Shown piece after piece: positions 43,346 to 43,439 of a stretch of 43,439 nt of DNA (positions are counted from its first letter, which is position 1; the number at the start of each line of letters is the position of its first letter). Location: NCBI RefSeq assembly GCF_000717335.1, contig NZ_JNYZ01000052.1, positions 1-43,439 of the forward strand, read 5' to 3'. The position numbers and the translations under genes are program-made. This DNA comes from Amycolatopsis jejuensis. GTDB lineage: Bacteria; Actinomycetota; Actinomycetes; Mycobacteriales; Pseudonocardiaceae. Under the pieces are notes generated by a model, which had not been told where the DNA came from, made no database searches, and saw nothing but the letters and a program-made list of their open reading frames with translations.

Positions 43346-43439
43346 TGTTGCGTTGGGGGCACCCCGAAGCTGGATTGTCACGACGGTCTGAATGGCTTGT
43401 CAAGGCGGGAAAGATGCCTTGACAAGCCATTCAGACCGT
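43346..43439. repeat. Dispersed GCACCCCGA element with long perfect hairpin (cut by window end)
   Basis: TGTTGCGTTGGGGGCACCCC, then GAAGCTGGATTGTCAC, is the left part of the family seen at 7638. It leads into a hairpin with perfect 24-base arms: 43383-43406 and 43416-43439 around the same loop GGGAAAGAT. The inner TGTCAAGGC is shared with the 7.69-kb hairpin; the outer 15 bases are not. The stem may go on past the window. It could end transcription of the mut operon. Confidence 0.85.

Noticed and set aside
41147..43381. Long open frame of 744 codons on the strand opposite mutB-meaB
   Set aside because: Shadow of real genes. In GC-rich DNA the antisense frame of a gene is often open; its product is Arg/His/Asp-rich with no domain pattern, while the sense strand encodes complete mutB and meaB.

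Overview
This is a GC-rich actinobacterial chromosome segment. The family set (a type VII secretion EspG-type operon, paired cytochrome P450s with a 3Fe-4S ferredoxin, many TetR and MerR regulators, a PASTA-less Ser/Thr kinase, adenosylcobalamin mutase genes) and several dispersed palindromic repeat families point to Pseudonocardiaceae, most likely something close to Amycolatopsis. That placement is inference from gene content, not from a search. No rRNA, tRNA or CRISPR array was found.

Layout. 1-98: right end of an IS5-family element. 95-7630: an FAD monooxygenase and SorC-type regulator, divergent from a polyol/sugar dehydrogenase plus a complete ABC sugar importer. 7638-9236: a dispersed repeat with a hairpin, a TetR gene and a divergent methyltransferase sharing two palindromic operators. 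9241-12775: ferredoxin, a relic of a lost P450 gene, two tandem P450s and their divergent TetR. 12921-15320: a secreted DUF4232 protein facing a four-gene type VII secretion operon that contains a 49-codon gene. 15321-15851: repetitive intergenic DNA. 15852-19120: deoC followed by a catalytic aldehyde dehydrogenase and a truncated, catalytically dead partner. 19257-23442: LiaF-like protein, tyrosine phosphatase, uracil phosphoribosyltransferase, a TetR, and a MerR/aldo-keto reductase pair. 23557-26020: two-component system, a palindromic repeat array, a small membrane protein. 26057-29837: an unusual histidyl-tRNA synthetase, an FAD dehydrogenase, a structured intergenic element and a flavodoxin-like protein. 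29865-35791: phosphohexomutase, glycosyltransferase, a second palindromic array, and a purine nucleoside phosphorylase linked to two membrane proteins and a divergent MerR. 35856-43309: a large Ser/Thr kinase, then mutA-mutB-meaB.

Genes acting together. deoC, upp, the phosphohexomutase and purine nucleoside phosphorylase form a loose nucleoside salvage group. The deoC product acetaldehyde is a natural substrate for the aldehyde dehydrogenase behind it. mutA-mutB-meaB converts methylmalonyl-CoA and succinyl-CoA. The dehydrogenase and ABC importer form a polyol or sugar catabolic unit under the SorC regulator.

The least explained material is between genes: a hairpin module whose core is conserved but whose long outer arms differ while staying perfectly complementary; two four-unit palindromic arrays that are inverted copies of one another; and a three-way-junction element near 29.3 kb. 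Many genes also look leaderless, with a TANNNT hexamer about 6-8 nt before the start codon.
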